From: Neodontobutis hainanensis
Lineage: Eukaryota; Chordata; Actinopteri; Gobiiformes; Odontobutidae
Assembly (NCBI GenBank): GCA_024349245.1
Contig: JALDNG010000001.1
Span: forward strand, 6,840,501 to 6,904,500
Length of the DNA: 64,000 nucleotides
Direction: 5' to 3'
A program made the translations under genes and the position numbers. Of this stretch, positions 35,732-45,756 are shown one piece after another; position 1 is the stretch's first letter, and the number at the start of each line of letters is the position of its first letter. Below the pieces are notes generated by a model that saw only the letters and a list, made by a program, of their open reading frames with translations, did no database searches and was not told the DNA's origin.

Positions 35732-37131
35732 TGCCCTAGAGCCCCTTGTTTTGCCATGAGGTCTGCCTGATCGTTCAGGTCTTTGTCCAGTCCAGGGGTT
35801 CGAGAGTGGCCCCTGACCTTCTTCCAGTACACCTGCATGTCATGGTCCTCGACCAGACCGTCGCCTACGACAAACAGGTCTTTGTGTTTGATCGTCTTTT
35901 TCGCGGATGTGAGAAAGCCATTGCTCTTCCATAATGGCAGGTGGGCAGAGAAGCTGAGTCGTGCGTAATTTGAGTCTGTGCAAATTACGAGCCGTTTGAT
36001 CTGCTTGGCAACTGCTAGTTGGAGAGTTATGAGCACGGCTGCGATCTCCGCATATTGTGAGGATTGAGATCCTAACTGAAATTTTTGTGGCTCATAAGGG
36101 TTGTCATTGAGCCATACCACACCTGCACCAGCGCGGACCAGAGCTTCATGGTGGAAGGAGCATCCATCGACATAAGCAGTGGTCATGTCTTGGCACACGT
36201 CAGCATCGAAGTAGTGATGGCGTGTTGGTACAGTGGAGGTGTGTTCGTTTAGCGGGACGGCTGTGGCGGGCGTGTCGATTGCGCATTGTTGGCATGCAGC
36301 GAGTTCCATGCCTAAGTGCGACTTGTGGTTTTGAGCATAGCGTATCTCCACGTCGAAACTTTGGAGAGCCATGAGCCACGATGCCACGCGGGCGTTAGTT
36401 ACTACGCCGTCCCTGAGTCTTTGACTGGTTAAGAAAGTCACCGGTTGGTGATTGGTGTTCACGATTGTCTTTTGGCCTCCTAAGTAGTGGGCGAAGTGTT
36501 TCACGGCCCACACTGTGGCTAGGAGGGCTTTTTCACAGTCGGTATACTTGACCTCGGGTCCGGAGAGAGTTTTGCTGGCGTAGGCCACCACTCTCTTGTC
36601 CGTGTCATGGACCTGATAGAGGCCTGAACTGAGGCTGTGGCTTGAGAAGCCTACCTCTAAGTAGAAGACTTTGGTGTGGTCCGGGTAAGCTAGGCACGGG
36701 GCTCTGCACAGATTGTGTTTGAGCGCCTGCATTGCTTGCTCTTGTTGGGGACCCCACACAAAAGCGGTGTCCTTTTTGAGAAGGTCCGTCAGTGGTTTGG
36801 CCAATGCCGCATAGTCATCGACGAACTGTCGAGAGTAATTGCAGACTCCCAGGAAACTGCGGAGTTCTGACAAGTTGGAAGGCGGTTTCAGATTGGCAAT
36901 GCCTTGGATTCGACTGACCTGTGGTTCAACGCCATCAGCGCCTACTAGAAGGCCCACATAGTTTACCTTCTTTCTGCACCATTGACATTTTTCCAAAGAG
37001 ATTTTAGCACCAGCAATGGTGAGCTGTTTCAGGACGTGGTCGATTTCGTTAATGTGCGCATGGAGTGTCGCGGTGCGCATTAAGATGTCATCGGCGTAGA
37101 TGAGAGTTCCGCTAGCTAGGCGCCAGGACAT
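35641..37131 (-). pseudogene. pol: pol: RT second half, degenerate RNase H (tether) and active-type RNase H
   Basis: The 496-codon frame starts within RT and contains the YADD catalytic motif (12-15) and the thumb/connection region. A Ty3/gypsy-type RNase H fold (about 150-235) follows, in which the expected Asp positions are lost: YLEVGFSS instead of a D-containing motif, and NTNH at 225-228 instead of TDH. A second RNase H (about 317-465) keeps its set: Asp322 (YVDG), Glu362 (YAEIAA), Asp386 (CTDSN), His442 (VRGHS) and Asp457. Retroviruses also have a decayed RNase H as tether followed by an acquired RNase H. The 5' end is broken by a frame change near 37125. Confidence 0.88.
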
Positions 37132-37994
37132 GCCTTGTTCAAGAAGATGTTAAATTCGGCTGGGGAATTTAAGTACCCGAATGGGCATCTTGTGAAAGAG
37201 TATTGCCGATTGGCAAACGTGAAGGCAAGTTTGTGTTGATCCTGTGGGTCTACAGGAATGGTCCAGAAGCCGGAAGCTATGTCCAGTGTGGAGAAGTACT
37301 TGGCATCCTGTACTTTGGGCAGTTCTTGGCCAAGTTGGGTCATTGGCCACCTGGAAAGTGGTACGCACTTGTTCAATTGACGGTAGTCAATTGTTAGACG
37401 CCACTTGCCATTGGGCTTGAGTACTGGCCAGATAGGAGCCGAATAAGTACTGTTGCACGGACGAATGATGCCTTTATCCAAAAGGTCGTCTATGATTTCC
37501 TGTATCGGTTCATAAGACGCCAGTGGTATTTTGTATTGGCGAACGTAAGCTGGTGGTGCATTCGCGGCTGTTGGAATGCGTACCGTGTGGATGTGGGTTA
37601 AACCACAATCCAGCGAGTTTGTCGCAAATGATGTGCGATATTTGAGGAGGACCTGACGCATCAGGTCGCGTTCCTTAGCGTTATTTATCGCATCAGCCAA
37701 GTCTAGTGCTTGTTCTAACTGAGACTCAAAGTCCGGTTCGGGTTTAGAGTCTGGTTGCACAGTTACCGATTTGTCCGTGGTGACGTTACTCGGTAGAGAC
37801 GTGGTTTTGTCTATATCTGAATCAATGGAGAGCAGGGAGACTGTCTGTACGACCATTACCTCAGCATCAGCCAGATCGACCCTGCAGATAGTGTCGGTAT
37901 CGACCACAAGTGAGGGGTATATGGCGATTGCTCCGGAAGGCTTCGTGTAGACGACTCCGGTCTCCTGTTGATCAGTCACGAGTGAGGGTGGCAT
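37116..37994 (-). pseudogene. pol: pol: RT first half
   Basis: The 292-codon frame has an unassigned acidic N-terminal part (about 1-125). RT fingers and palm follow, with GIIRPCNS, GKWRLTIDYRQLNK, the catalytic Asp238 in FSTLDIASGFWTI, and CPFGYLNSPAEFN. It ends just before the YADD block, which lies in the next frame. The sequence resembles Ty3/gypsy and basal retroviral RTs more than gamma- or epsilonretroviral ones. Upstream, the protease frame ends with TAA at 38042-38044. Confidence 0.88.
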
Positions 37995-38043
37995 GCGTCC
38001 TATGACTGGAACTCTGAGTTCAAGTCATGGAATCTTGTGTCAA

Positions 38044-39639
38044 TTAGCCAACCCAAAGGTGTGGCCTTCGGGCGAGAATGCCACTGGCAGTAGGATTCTG
38101 CACTAGCACGTGTGTTGATCGAGTCGAGCTCGACCAGGGTGTTGCCTGAACAGACAAGCCTAACTCAAAGAACAGAGGCGATGGTTGGAAGAACGCTTGT
38201 GACGAGTTAACTTGTTGTCCTGGAAACGCTTTCAGACGTATGTCCATGATGTTACGCGGTGGTATCGTGAGATGGCAGTCGTTACTTACCTGACACACAT
38301 CGGGAATGGTTTGACCCGATTTCAAGTTTCCTTCGGTCAATGAAGGTGATTCCTTACGTACTCCAGTCAGTGACCAGAGAACGTTGTTAATGGTGTCGAC
38401 TTGTGCGTCGAGTCTGACTAGCATGTCAGCCCCAATGTACACTGAATGTGGCAGATCGGGGATGACCGCAAAAGTGTGGGTCAGTTCTCTTTTGTTCCAT
38501 CGTACGATGGCAGAGCATAGACCGATGGCGGTTAACGCGTGAGTCGGTGTGGGGTTAGCAGGGAACCTAGTGCGCTTCTTTACGAAGGTCAGACTCGGGT
38601 TTTTATGCGCGAGAGTGTTAAACAGCTCCTGGCTGATGGCAGATTTGTCAGCCCATAAGGCCATCACGACATTGTCGACTGGAGTTGCTTCCAGTGAGAT
38701 GCCATTGACAATCTGGGGTGTCATCGCTAATGGGTCCTTCAACGTGCATAGGAAGTTGTCGCGCAATGTAAAGGGGTTTGGTTCGCACCAAGGTTGCATG
38801 GTTGTTGTACCAGCGGTGTCGGTGGTTACCCTATCGATTGGTGATTCCCTGTCAATCGCATAGCACTGAGATTCATTCAGTAAGATTGGAAGTGGTTCTC
38901 GCACTTGGGCCCAAATCTTCAGCTGCTTGAAGTCGATCAGTGGTTCGAAGCGATTGAGGATGTCTTTTCCAATCAGAAGTGGGACGTTGTCAAGGTGGGA
39001 CACGTACACTGGGTGTGTCAGTGTCATTGGTCCGATGGTCAGTTGGACTAAGGCTACCTCGTTGATGATCGGCCGATCATCAGAGTAAGGCCTTATTTCC
39101 AGAAAGCACGGGTGGGACTTCAAGTCCCTGTGGGATCTTCTCGCTATAGCCTGGAGTGATCTGAACAGGTTGCCTGAAATTAGGCTGATGTCAGCGGCTG
39201 TGTCGAGAAGTGCTTCGTGCGTCAAGTGGTCTTCTAACAAGACAGAGAGATAAAGCTTCCGAGCTACTCCCTTTTCAGTTAGGTGACCCAGAAATTGGTG
39301 GAAGGGTGTTTCACATTCAATAGTCGTGGCGTGGTCATGGCACAGCCCGACATTTGGATTTGCTTGGACCACTAGGACGGCGCTAGACGGAGTGGTGTCT
39401 TTGTGATCTGTGTCACTTCCCTCCGTGTTGTCCGTGCTAGGGTCCTGGACAATGTCATTGAGTGGCTCTGGATCGTCAGAGCCTAAGTACAGGTCTGGGA
39501 GATGGTCATTCCCTTCAGTAGACTCGGTATTTCCGTTGCGTGTTAAGCCGACTTGGATCGGTTGTGACTGTTTCTGAATCGGGGCCTTAGAGGCCTCCAC
39601 CGTATACAGATCAGCCTTGTCCTTGGACTTTTCGCGCAT
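38044..39639 (-). CDS. pro: protease ORF with two tandem retropepsin-like domains
   Basis: The 531-codon frame has an acidic leader (1-120) and a retropepsin domain with active-site Asp146-Thr-Ala (ALLDTAADISL) and the closing IGKD (223-226). A second region (about 312-425) shows the same landmarks: ALWADKSAISQELF (327-340) opposite ALLDTAADISLISGNLF, LTH (386-388) opposite LTH (207-209), and IGAD (402-405) opposite IGKD. The second copy has no catalytic Asp (Ala327-Leu-Trp). The protease would cleave Gag-Pol. Upstream in the same frame lie the gag stop TGA (39727-39729) and a TAA (39715-39717). Confidence 0.8.
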   Translation of the reverse strand: MREKSKDKADLYTVEASKAPIQKQSQPIQVGLTRNGNTESTEGNDHLPDLYLGSDDPEPLNDIVQDPSTDNTEGSDTDHKDTTPSSAVLVVQANPNVGLCHDHATTIECETPFHQFLGHLTEKGVARKLYLSVLLEDHLTHEALLDTAADISLISGNLFRSLQAIARRSHRDLKSHPCFLEIRPYSDDRPIINEVALVQLTIGPMTLTHPVYVSHLDNVPLLIGKDILNRFEPLIDFKQLKIWAQVREPLPILLNESQCYAIDRESPIDRVTTDTAGTTTMQPWCEPNPFTLRDNFLCTLKDPLAMTPQIVNGISLEATPVDNVVMALWADKSAISQELFNTLAHKNPSLTFVKKRTRFPANPTPTHALTAIGLCSAIVRWNKRELTHTFAVIPDLPHSVYIGADMLVRLDAQVDTINNVLWSLTGVRKESPSLTEGNLKSGQTIPDVCQVSNDCHLTIPPRNIMDIRLKAFPGQQVNSSQAFFQPSPLFFELGLSVQATPWSSSTRSTHVLVQNPTASGILARRPHLWVG

Positions 39640-39726
39640 TTGTTTGAGTATGCGTTCTATGGCCCGAGCTTCCTCTGTAGTCAGATTACTGTCGCCGTGG
39701 GGTTTCCCACGCGATTAGTCTGAGTT

Positions 39727-41703
39727 TCAGGGCTCGGTCCTCGCATGATTTCGCTGCTCGACAGGTGGGCTACCTGATGATCGTTGGTCTTGGGACCGAC
39801 GATATTGGTTTCTCCTGTCGTCGCGGTTTTGATAGGACCCCCCTTGGTTACGGTTTAGATTGGTTCGAAATTTATTTTCGAACCGAGGTCTCCATTGAGG
39901 GCCCTGGTCTTTGAACTTACGTTCAGGCCAGGTCAGGTGTGGACCCGGCTCTCCTTTGTGTGGCCGAGGTCCCTCTTTCCTGTCTGGAAAGCGGGAGGCT
40001 CCTGGGCCGCTTGGCTTGGAGGTAGGTGCTCCTTCGAGCGCTAGACTCTGATCAACAGTATACAGAGCGGCTGACTCTTGCGGTTTAATCTGAGTCAGCT
40101 TCTGTTTAGTAAATGCCCTTGTTGCCAGTTCGCGGAGTTGGCGGCTAGTTTGAGTCAGCGGGCAGGCAGCAACGCCAAGATGATGGTTGGTAGTTGGATG
40201 GAGGTTTTGCACAAAGAGTGTTTTGAAGTTTTTGTCCTCCTCCATGTTTGGTTCGTTGAGTGGACCAAAGTAGGCTTTGCGTAGCCGATGATAATATATC
40301 TGTGGTGACTCTTGCCGTGCCTGTTTGATTGTTAGGGCGGCTGTCAGTCCCACATTCGTTGTAACGTCTGAGAATTCCTCCATGAGGGACTGACTAAGGA
40401 GATCGAAGTCAGCTTGGACCTCAGGGGGTTGACGTTCGATGAAGCTACTAACATCTCTGCTTGATGTTAGTTTTATCAAAAAGATTTTGTCCTCAACGGT
40501 AGCATTGGGTATTCTCTGGAGGTAGAACTCAATGTCTCTAAGGTACGCGCTAGTGTCATGAGCCGATCCTTGATGGGGCTCGAAGCGAGTGATATGACGC
40601 GCGATTTTGTCAAAGTCTCTGTCAGTGGGACCGTAGTCCAGATGTCTCCGTATCGGAGCTGGTTGTTGGACAAAGTCTGAATGCCTACCTGTTGGTAGTG
40701 CGAAGTAATCCGAATGCCTACCTGTGGAAGCTCGCGGAAAGACGGCCGGGCTCTCGGCTCCGGTTGGTCCTCTTTCCGTTGCGTCCAGGCGCGGTAGTTG
40801 TCGCAAAATTGGATTAGTTAGTGAAGTGGCTCCCTTCTGGGAGTCCCCAAACCTACTGGGTTGGTCTAATGGAGTAACTGGTTCTAGGTCTGGAGTACCT
40901 TTGAATTCCATTTTCTTACTAGGTCGTGTTTGGGCGTCCTCTGTCAGGCGCACCTGAAGTTGTTCAATAAGCTGGCGGTCTAAGTCACCTTGTTGAGTGA
41001 GGGCCTCTACCCGTGCACTCAGGGACTCTCTCCGCCGAGCTTCCTGTGCCAGCATATTCGCGGACAGCTGTGCACTTTTGCCTGCTTTGATGAGTTCCTC
41101 TCGCATAGCGTCGTACTCATCACGTTGGTCATTGAGCTGAAGCTCTGCTATGTCACGAGCAGACCTTGTTTCGCTCAGCTCGTTCTTTAGGTCACTGAGG
41201 GTCCCCTCAGTTATCTGGAGTTTAGTGTGTAACTCCTCAAAGTCAGGGTCTGCCTTTTGGAGTGTTTGGGCAAGAGTTTGTAACTCTTGGTTTTGTTTTT
41301 CAGAATTCTCCAGGACTCCTTTGGTCAGCTGGAGTTCCTGATTCAACGCCTTGTTCTCGCGTTGGAAGCGGGCGAGGTCCTGTTTCTGGACCTGGATTTT
41401 CTCGTGGCTGCGTGCCAGGAGATCCTCGGCTTGTTTCTGCTGTGCGCGCATAACAATAGCCATTTGACCTAACAGCTTAGTTAGATCCTTGTCCTTTGGC
41501 TTAGAGGTTAGCGCAATGCTAATCAAGGAGCTAAGAACTGAATCTAGCTCGTTGGGGTTTGTGGTCTGAATCTCGTCCACATATTGGGGTAGCACCTGTC
41601 CTGTTAAATCATTTAGAGCTGAGTCTAAGTGATCCAGAAGCTTGATGGGACTACCAGAACCTGTGGACTGTGGATTAGACATGTTGAGAAATGGGTTTCT
41701 CAA
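39727..41703 (-). CDS. gag: gag, coiled-coil type without zinc knuckle
   Basis: The uninterrupted frame of 658 codons has a first in-frame ATG at 41703 and a second at codon 8 (MSNPQ). Residues about 75-265 are a long coiled coil rich in Glu, Gln and Leu. Residues about 300-350 hold a threefold motif (GRHSDYF, GRHSDFV, RRHLDY). Residues about 355-550 look like a capsid-type helical domain. The C-terminus is basic (Arg, Asn, Gln, Gly) with no CCHC knuckle. This arrangement recalls spumavirus Gag more than orthoretroviral Gag. The product would be the structural core protein. The frame is intact while pol and env are broken. Confidence 0.82.
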   Translation of the reverse strand: MRNPFLNMSNPQSTGSGSPIKLLDHLDSALNDLTGQVLPQYVDEIQTTNPNELDSVLSSLISIALTSKPKDKDLTKLLGQMAIVMRAQQKQAEDLLARSHEKIQVQKQDLARFQRENKALNQELQLTKGVLENSEKQNQELQTLAQTLQKADPDFEELHTKLQITEGTLSDLKNELSETRSARDIAELQLNDQRDEYDAMREELIKAGKSAQLSANMLAQEARRRESLSARVEALTQQGDLDRQLIEQLQVRLTEDAQTRPSKKMEFKGTPDLEPVTPLDQPSRFGDSQKGATSLTNPILRQLPRLDATERGPTGAESPAVFPRASTGRHSDYFALPTGRHSDFVQQPAPIRRHLDYGPTDRDFDKIARHITRFEPHQGSAHDTSAYLRDIEFYLQRIPNATVEDKIFLIKLTSSRDVSSFIERQPPEVQADFDLLSQSLMEEFSDVTTNVGLTAALTIKQARQESPQIYYHRLRKAYFGPLNEPNMEEDKNFKTLFVQNLHPTTNHHLGVAACPLTQTSRQLRELATRAFTKQKLTQIKPQESAALYTVDQSLALEGAPTSKPSGPGASRFPDRKEGPRPHKGEPGPHLTWPERKFKDQGPQWRPRFENKFRTNLNRNQGGSYQNRDDRRNQYRRSQDQRSSGSPPVEQRNHARTEP

Positions 41704-43758
41704 GGTAAGTGAGTTATTGTTAGATTAAGTTTTAACTGCAAGGAGAGAGTTACTACTTGTAGAGTGTTACAAAAAGGAGCGTAAAACTCAAGCAGACTGT
41801 AAAAGAATTTTGAAAATCTGAGTAAAAGTGTAAATAAAAAAATTAATGAAGGAATAAAATTAAAATTAAAATTTTATTTTATTTAAAATAAAATAAAATT
41901 CCAATTAAATTAAAATAAAAGGGGTATTAAGTCAAATAAGTCAGATTAAAAGTAATAAACGAAGGAATTGTTGAAGTGTAGGTTAGTATAAAGTCTACTT
42001 GTGATTGAAGTGACCTTATGCGAGTAATAAGCAGTGACTATGTAGCCATAGCCTGGTGGTGTGAATGTTAATGAGGGTTGACAGTGCTGGGATGCTGCTG
42101 TGCTAATTTGTAAAATTAACAGTGCAGAATCAGTGGGTTTAATCTAACAATTCATGCAGGTAATCAGCTTTTACATTACAGCTATGACAAAATTCGTGCA
42201 GAGTTAAGTCTATTCAGAAGTAACAGCAGAGGTGTCGTAGTGCTAGTAAGCTGTTAGCGTTAGCATTCCAATTTGACAAATCCTGTGTAGATAGGAAAGT
42301 CACAAAACAAGTCTTAAATTGTTAATCAAGCCAAATTAATCAATCAATTTATATGCAAGGTTAGCATCAAAGATTTTCAAAAGCAGATGCAATGTTAATT
42401 AAAAATGTCACAATTGTTAGTTAACTCCTATTGTGCATTCAAAGTTGTTAAACACAGGCAGTTATTCTCAAAAGCAATATGGCATTTGCAAATTTGTGTA
42501 TTTAAAAGAAAAACACATGTATTAACAGAAGCAAAACAGCTTGACAGCAGTTTAGTAATCGTTAATAAAGCATAGTAATTCACTTTTTATGTTAAGTTAA
42601 TCAGGCTTTTCAGTGTCAATGAAAGCTTAAATTATTCAGTTAAGTTCTTAAACTTGAATTAGTCACTATTTTAAGGAAAAAGTGTAATTCCGTTGAGTGA
42701 CCACCAGAGAGAGACGTAGAGCTCCTCTCAGAGATCTTTAGAAGTTACGCACTTCTCTTCCACTAGGGAGTAGCAGACTTTCTGGAGTCCGTGGTTTACC
42801 ACTTCTTTCCGCTAGGGGGCAGTTGGACTCTCTTAAGTCTGTTTTTACCACTTCTTTCCGCTAGGGGGCCGTTGGAACTACAATGAGTTTGTTTTCCGGG
42901 TGACGTCAGAGTCACGCCCCTTGCTAGACGCGGAGTGGAAATGGCTGGTTAGCTTCAGTGTGCTGAAACTTTGAGGGAGTCAAAACCGCTCCTACACAGC
43001 CACTTTACAACACAGCAGCGCTCTGAAAAGCGCAACTTCCAACACAGCAGTGCTGTGGATAAAACAACGTTTCACAAAGCACTACACGGGCCACGTGGGC
43101 CAAGACTTTGTATATACACTTGTTGCACAATGCAACCAGGTCCGTTGGCTGTGTGTAACTGGAGTTCTGACGCGGGTAGCTAATCCGCTCAGGAGTTCTC
43201 CAACCAAGATTTTAATTCGTCTGACACGATATGAACAGAGAAATTACTTGGTTTACAAGTTTATATAAAACACTGGATCATCGCAGGCTGTTTTTATTTA
43301 ACTTGCACAACGCGTTATTTAAACAACTTTATGCTAAGATTCTAGAACATCTTAGAATCCGCAGTTGCAAGGCCTTATAAAAATTACACGTCCTTAACGT
43401 GTCACAAATGCATTTAATCAATTCGGCTCTCTCTGGCCTTTGTTCACAAACTATACTAAGCTTCAGTCTTTCACTGAACACTTAGCAGGCTGGCAGAAAT
43501 GTACGTACAATATTAACCAAGTTACAAAGCATATCTCAGAATTATCAAAACATCAGACCAGCTGGTATTTTTCAAATCCTAGACACACAATTTCACAAGC
43601 GCTTTTTATCAAACAGCAACACAACACACGTTTCTCAACACATTGATTAGTTTTGTATAAGACATAACTTTCTTAGTTCTTCAGCGGACAGAGATTTATG
43701 TAAAAGGCTTTAAGGATGTTAACTTATTTCAGTGTTTACAAGACCGGATCTTTCCGAG
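41704..43758 (-). other. provirus 5' leader (about 2.05 kb)
   Basis: The segment between PBS and gag is long for a retrovirus. It includes an A/T-only stretch near 41845-41900 and three spaced repeats near 42750-42880 with a CTAGGGGGC core. Small + strand frames here are not supported as genes. A packaging signal and splice donor would be expected here, but I cannot point to either. Confidence 0.6.
42755..42872. promoter_or_regulatory. three spaced CTCF-like motifs in the provirus leader
   Basis: CCGCTAGGGGGCAG (42809-42822) fits the core CTCF consensus well. CCGCTAGGGGGCCG (42858-42871) and CCACTAGGGAGTAG (42760-42773) are weaker copies. All lie in a repeated context of ACTTCTTTCCGCTAGGGG with a period of about 49 bp. 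Binding is inferred from motif only. Confidence 0.45.
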
Positions 43759-43776
43759 CCTCACGCCGGGGCTCCA
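43759..43776 (-). other. primer binding site of the provirus
   Basis: On the - strand TGGAGCCCCGGCGTGAGG lies 10 bases after the CA end of the 5' LTR. TGG pairs with a tRNA CCA end. I could not match the remainder to a specific vertebrate tRNA with confidence. The usual offset in retroviruses is a few bases or less, so 10 is large. Confidence 0.65.
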
Positions 43777-43786
43777 AAAATAATAC

Positions 43787-45756
43787 TGTAGTGAATATGG
43801 TCTCGTTGATGAATAATTAATATGAATATGAATTATGAAAATTAATAATTAATATTTTGTTTATGAAAATATTAATTTCTTTCGGGGCACCACCTTAGTT
43901 TTAATAGTTCTAAGGAAACTAATTGCGTTTGATAAGTCTCAATACTGAAGGAAATAAGTTCTAAACTCGTTTTCAGACCAAATCTACGTAAACATGAAAC
44001 AAGGATGTCTTTATGGGTTTTATTAAAGATTATGCAAGATTAAATATATATGAATAATAATGACATAAAATAAAACAAGATTATTGACAAGGTATTAGGG
44101 TAACGAACATGAAAATAACAGTTAACAGGTCAATGCTATAACATTATGATGGCTTTGATGGAACAGAAAGTTTAATTCCTTTGAATTTTATTAATTACTC
44201 GGAGTTCTTACGGAGAGAGAAGAAAGTTAAATGGCTTAGCTAAAAGGGACTATTGACGGCTGTTTGGAGATCGTAAAAAGGGAAAAGATGTGCGGTTGGA
44301 CTTAATCACACAGGTTTTTATAACGCCAAGCTTGTGCCCAGTGTTCACTCACTCTGATGTGGTGGAAAGGTACCAGCGGTGCGGTTCCGAAAAGTCCAAA
44401 GGGATGCTTGAAATTCCCGGGTCGCGGCTGGCTTCCGGCCGTATAGAGGCGTCACCGGTGAAAGGGGTTGAGCTGGTAAGGCGGCGCCTTAGCAACAAAG
44501 CGGCGTCCTGTGATTGTCCTCGAGGTAAAGTGGACTTTACCCGTAGTTGAGAATAAAGTCTTTAACAAAAGTGTTCGTTGAAGAAGCTTAAACTGGTCTT
44601 TTCTTGATTAACGAGGGCTGTTTGTTTAGCGGACTCGTTTTAACTTAAAGAACTACAAAATTTCCACTTCCGTCGCGTGGTTACGTAGTTCCGTAAAAGT
44701 TTCCAAAACAAAATATCAAATGCGTTGAGTCGTCAAAAATAAAGTCACTTAACACAGGACTGTGTTACGTGGTTTCAAGCTTAAAAGTTACGAAGCGATA
44801 AATACAAAAACTTAGTAGAAAAGTAGACAAGATTACGCGAACAAGAGTGTGCAAAGCGTTGCGAAAAGAGAAGAGTACAGAAACGAGTTTAACATGAAGA
44901 AGAAGCGAAGCTAAACTAGAATTTGTAAGAGAGCGATTTCCGGGCCGCGCACACTTTTGTACTGGCCGAAGAGAGGCGTGTTTACACACGTTTGGGGAAC
45001 GAGGGGCGTTTACTGAAAGTTTAAGAAAGATAATAAAACCTTTCTCGTTCCATCAAATGAATAAACTTAGACACAATTTTAAAAGCGTATTGCTTCTGCA
45101 TTGTATCATATCTGTACGTGAAATGTCTTTACGAACGTTTAGATATCAAACACATATATATTCGTTGTCATTTTCTGAAAACAAATTAATAATTAGTTTT
45201 TATTGTACAACACACTTATGCAAAGTAAAACAGAGTAACATCGTTATGTTTCTTGTCCTGTTGGATCCTGTTAAGGGAAAATGGTGAGGTTTGCATAGTT
45301 AAGAACAATCTTTAATACACGGTTACATTTTAGAGTAATCACTTTGGCTGGATTTCGATGCAGCGTTGTTTCTCTGCTTGTCCAGCAGAGCGCACTGTTC
45401 AGTCATTTTGAGAATCCCGAACAAAGGCATTCCTTTCTCAGGTCTGGTGTGTTTCAATACACAAATCGTATATTTAAATGTCCATTCTGGTGCCAGGGGG
45501 TCTGGTCGGCCAGAAGATAGCGGCTACAGGTCCTTTGAAGTACTGAAAAATAAAGCTGTAAATATAATTTCACTCTTGCGTGAACTCTTTAACACAACAT
45601 ACGAACATCTGGGCCAGATTAGCAAGGTGCTGCTAATCAAATCTCCTCAGTTCTGGATAAACAAAAACGGCCAGGTCTTTAAAAGTTCAGAGTTGTAAAT
45701 TCTTTGGTCCTCTGAGAGGTGTTGGTTCCTGGGGGGTACTGCGGGATATCACTACA
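43787..45756 (-). repeat. provirus 5' LTR (1970 bp)
   Basis: It matches the 3' LTR at 29829-31778 apart from 11 indels of 1-7 bases. Most are extra bases in this copy, several of the CG, GCG or AAGCG kind. The TATA-like TTATAAAAACC lies near 44314-44323. This would be the promoter LTR. Confidence 0.95.

Larger units (their letters stand above)
29829..45756 (-). mobile_element. endogenous retrovirus, lokiretrovirus-like provirus (15.9 kb)
   Basis: The provirus is bounded by LTRs with TG...CA ends and flanked by a 4-bp duplication, CCAT, at 29825-29828 and 45757-45760. On the - strand the order is 5' LTR (43787-45756), PBS, a 2.05-kb leader, gag, protease, RT, RNase H-like tether, RNase H, integrase with GPY module, env, polypurine tract and 3' LTR (29829-31778). 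Env with a mononegavirus fusion-protein layout, and a tether plus a second RNase H, fit the lineage I remember as lokiretroviruses. A Ty3/gypsy element that acquired env is the alternative. Several frame breaks lie in pol and env. Confidence 0.88.

Noticed and set aside
40078..41472. Series of + strand frames opposite gag
   Set aside because: Shadows of the gag frame; low similarity to anything and no start or splice context.
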